Shown: positions 5,807-6,358 of the stretch, piece after piece | How the letters are laid out: each line of letters opens with the position of its first letter | Numbering within the stretch: the first letter of the stretch is position 1 | Source of the DNA: Actinomycetes bacterium | Lineage (GTDB): Bacteria > Actinomycetota > Acidimicrobiia > Acidimicrobiales > RAAP-2 | Direction of reading: 5' to 3' | Assembly (NCBI GenBank): GCA_021826655.1 | Contig: JAKAZC010000168.1 | Span: 1-6,358 of the forward strand | DNA: 6,358 bases | The notes under the pieces: model-generated | The model's database searches: none | What the model saw: the letters and a program-made list of their open reading frames with translations, nothing else | Told to the model about the DNA's origin: nothing | Translations under genes and position numbers: made by a program

Positions 5807-6358
5807 GTGACGCTGGCCGGCTATCCGCCGCCCGAGCACCTGCTCGGTGACCTGGGCATGGAGGCGGAGCTGACCACCGAGACCTCCGCCCGGGTCCGGA
5901 CCCGGGTGACCCCACTGGTCTGCTCGGCCGACGGCGGTGTCCGGGTGGGCGTGCTGGCGACGCTCGTCGACATCGTGGGCGGTGCCATCGCCGCCCGGGT
6001 CCTGCGACCCGACTGGATGGCCACGGCCGACCTGGCGGTCGGGTTGATCGGCCGGCCGGCCGGACCGTGGGTGGAGGCCCGCGGCTCGGTGCTGCGCCGG
6101 GGTCGGACCACGCTGGTGATCGAGGCGCTGGTGGTGGCGGTGGACGAGGACGGCGCCGACCTGGTGGTCGACGGTCGGGCGCCCGAACCGTTGGCCTGGG
6201 CCTCGATGACGTTCGCCGTTCTCCCGGCCAAGGACGCGCGGTCGGCTCGGCAGCTGGCGACGGAGCTGCCCATGCGGTGGGCCTTCGGGGGCGGGGAGCT
6301 CGAGCTGCCGATCCTGGAGGCCCTCCCCGTCACCGTGCTGGACGCGGCCGCCGGGCGT
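5807..6358 (+). CDS. Hotdog-fold acyl-CoA thioesterase, PaaI-like (3' partial)
   Basis: The frame starts with GTG directly after the SDR stop codon and stays open for 184 codons to the right edge. AGGA (5796-5799) lies 7 bases before the GTG. The central helix motif VGVLATLVDIVGGAIA (47-62) has Asp55 at the position of the acidic residue used by PaaI-type thioesterases. The following strands ATADLAVGLIGRPAG (72-86), VEARGSVLRRGRTTLVIEA (89-107) and LAWASMTFAVLP (129-140) are the usual hotdog beta-sheet. Such enzymes hydrolyse acyl-CoA thioesters in the cytoplasm. About 45 further residues follow the first hotdog and the gene continues, so a longer or double-hotdog protein is likely. Zero spacing to the SDR implies translational coupling and a shared pathway. 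The ATG at residue 18 (5858) is an alternative start with weaker support. Confidence 0.85.
   Translation, partial: MTLAGYPPPEHLLGDLGMEAELTTETSARVRTRVTPLVCSADGGVRVGVLATLVDIVGGAIAARVLRPDWMATADLAVGLIGRPAGPWVEARGSVLRRGRTTLVIEALVVAVDEDGADLVVDGRAPEPLAWASMTFAVLPAKDARSARQLATELPMRWAFGGGELELPILEALPVTVLDAAAGR

Noticed and set aside
5821..6333. A 170-codon minus-strand frame opposite the thioesterase
   Set aside because: It is Ser/Thr/Arg/Ala-rich and antisense to a frame with clear hotdog motifs.

Overview
The window is GC-rich DNA. Hand counts give about 80% G+C inside the SDR gene and 52-58% in the softest stretch of the beta-helix gene. Codon third positions are strongly G/C-biased. Two start codons carry no Shine-Dalgarno sequence and instead sit six bases behind a TAnnnT box. 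Together with the gene types (an actinobacterial-style DHA2 efflux pump, an SDR next to a PaaI-type thioesterase, and a disulfide oxidoreductase with a WACMPSK-type active site), this suggests an actinomycete-like chromosome, perhaps Acidimicrobiia or a relative. The lineage is inference; no rRNA or marker gene is present.

Layout. (1) Positions 1-98 hold the last 31 codons of a plus-strand gene that enters from the left. (2) Positions 99-327 are a gene-poor gap with a perfect hairpin that probably ends the transcript arriving from the right. (3) Positions 328-2067 (minus) encode a complete 579-residue 14-helix MFS drug exporter, divergent from a MarR-family regulator at 2234-2716 (plus). The 166 bp between them contain an AT-rich dyad and overlapping -10-like hexamers, a classic repressor/efflux-pump pair. 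Back-to-back hairpins follow the MarR stop codon directly.

(4) Positions 2897-3250 (plus) are the N-terminal quarter of a flavin disulfide oxidoreductase. It keeps the FAD-binding motif and redox-active cysteines, but stops after 117 codons where the family runs to about 450-480; I call it a pseudogene. The bases after the break read like coding sequence in a different frame for about 35 codons, so a second gene remnant may be joined there. (5) Positions 3444-4595 (minus) encode a membrane-anchored, cysteine-rich beta-helix protein related to pectate-lyase-like folds, in locally lower-GC DNA. (6) A 455-bp gap with no convincing gene separates it from (7) a tight two-gene unit: an NADP-type short-chain dehydrogenase (5051-5806) and a hotdog-fold thioesterase (from 5807, running off the right edge), with no base between stop and start. 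These two probably act together in acyl-CoA or lipid metabolism.

I saw no CRISPR array, tRNA, rRNA, IS element or phage gene, and nothing that clearly amounts to an undescribed system. The points most worth a second look are the truncated oxidoreductase and its junction, the divergent operator, the matching leaderless promoter geometry, and the orphan beta-helix protein.
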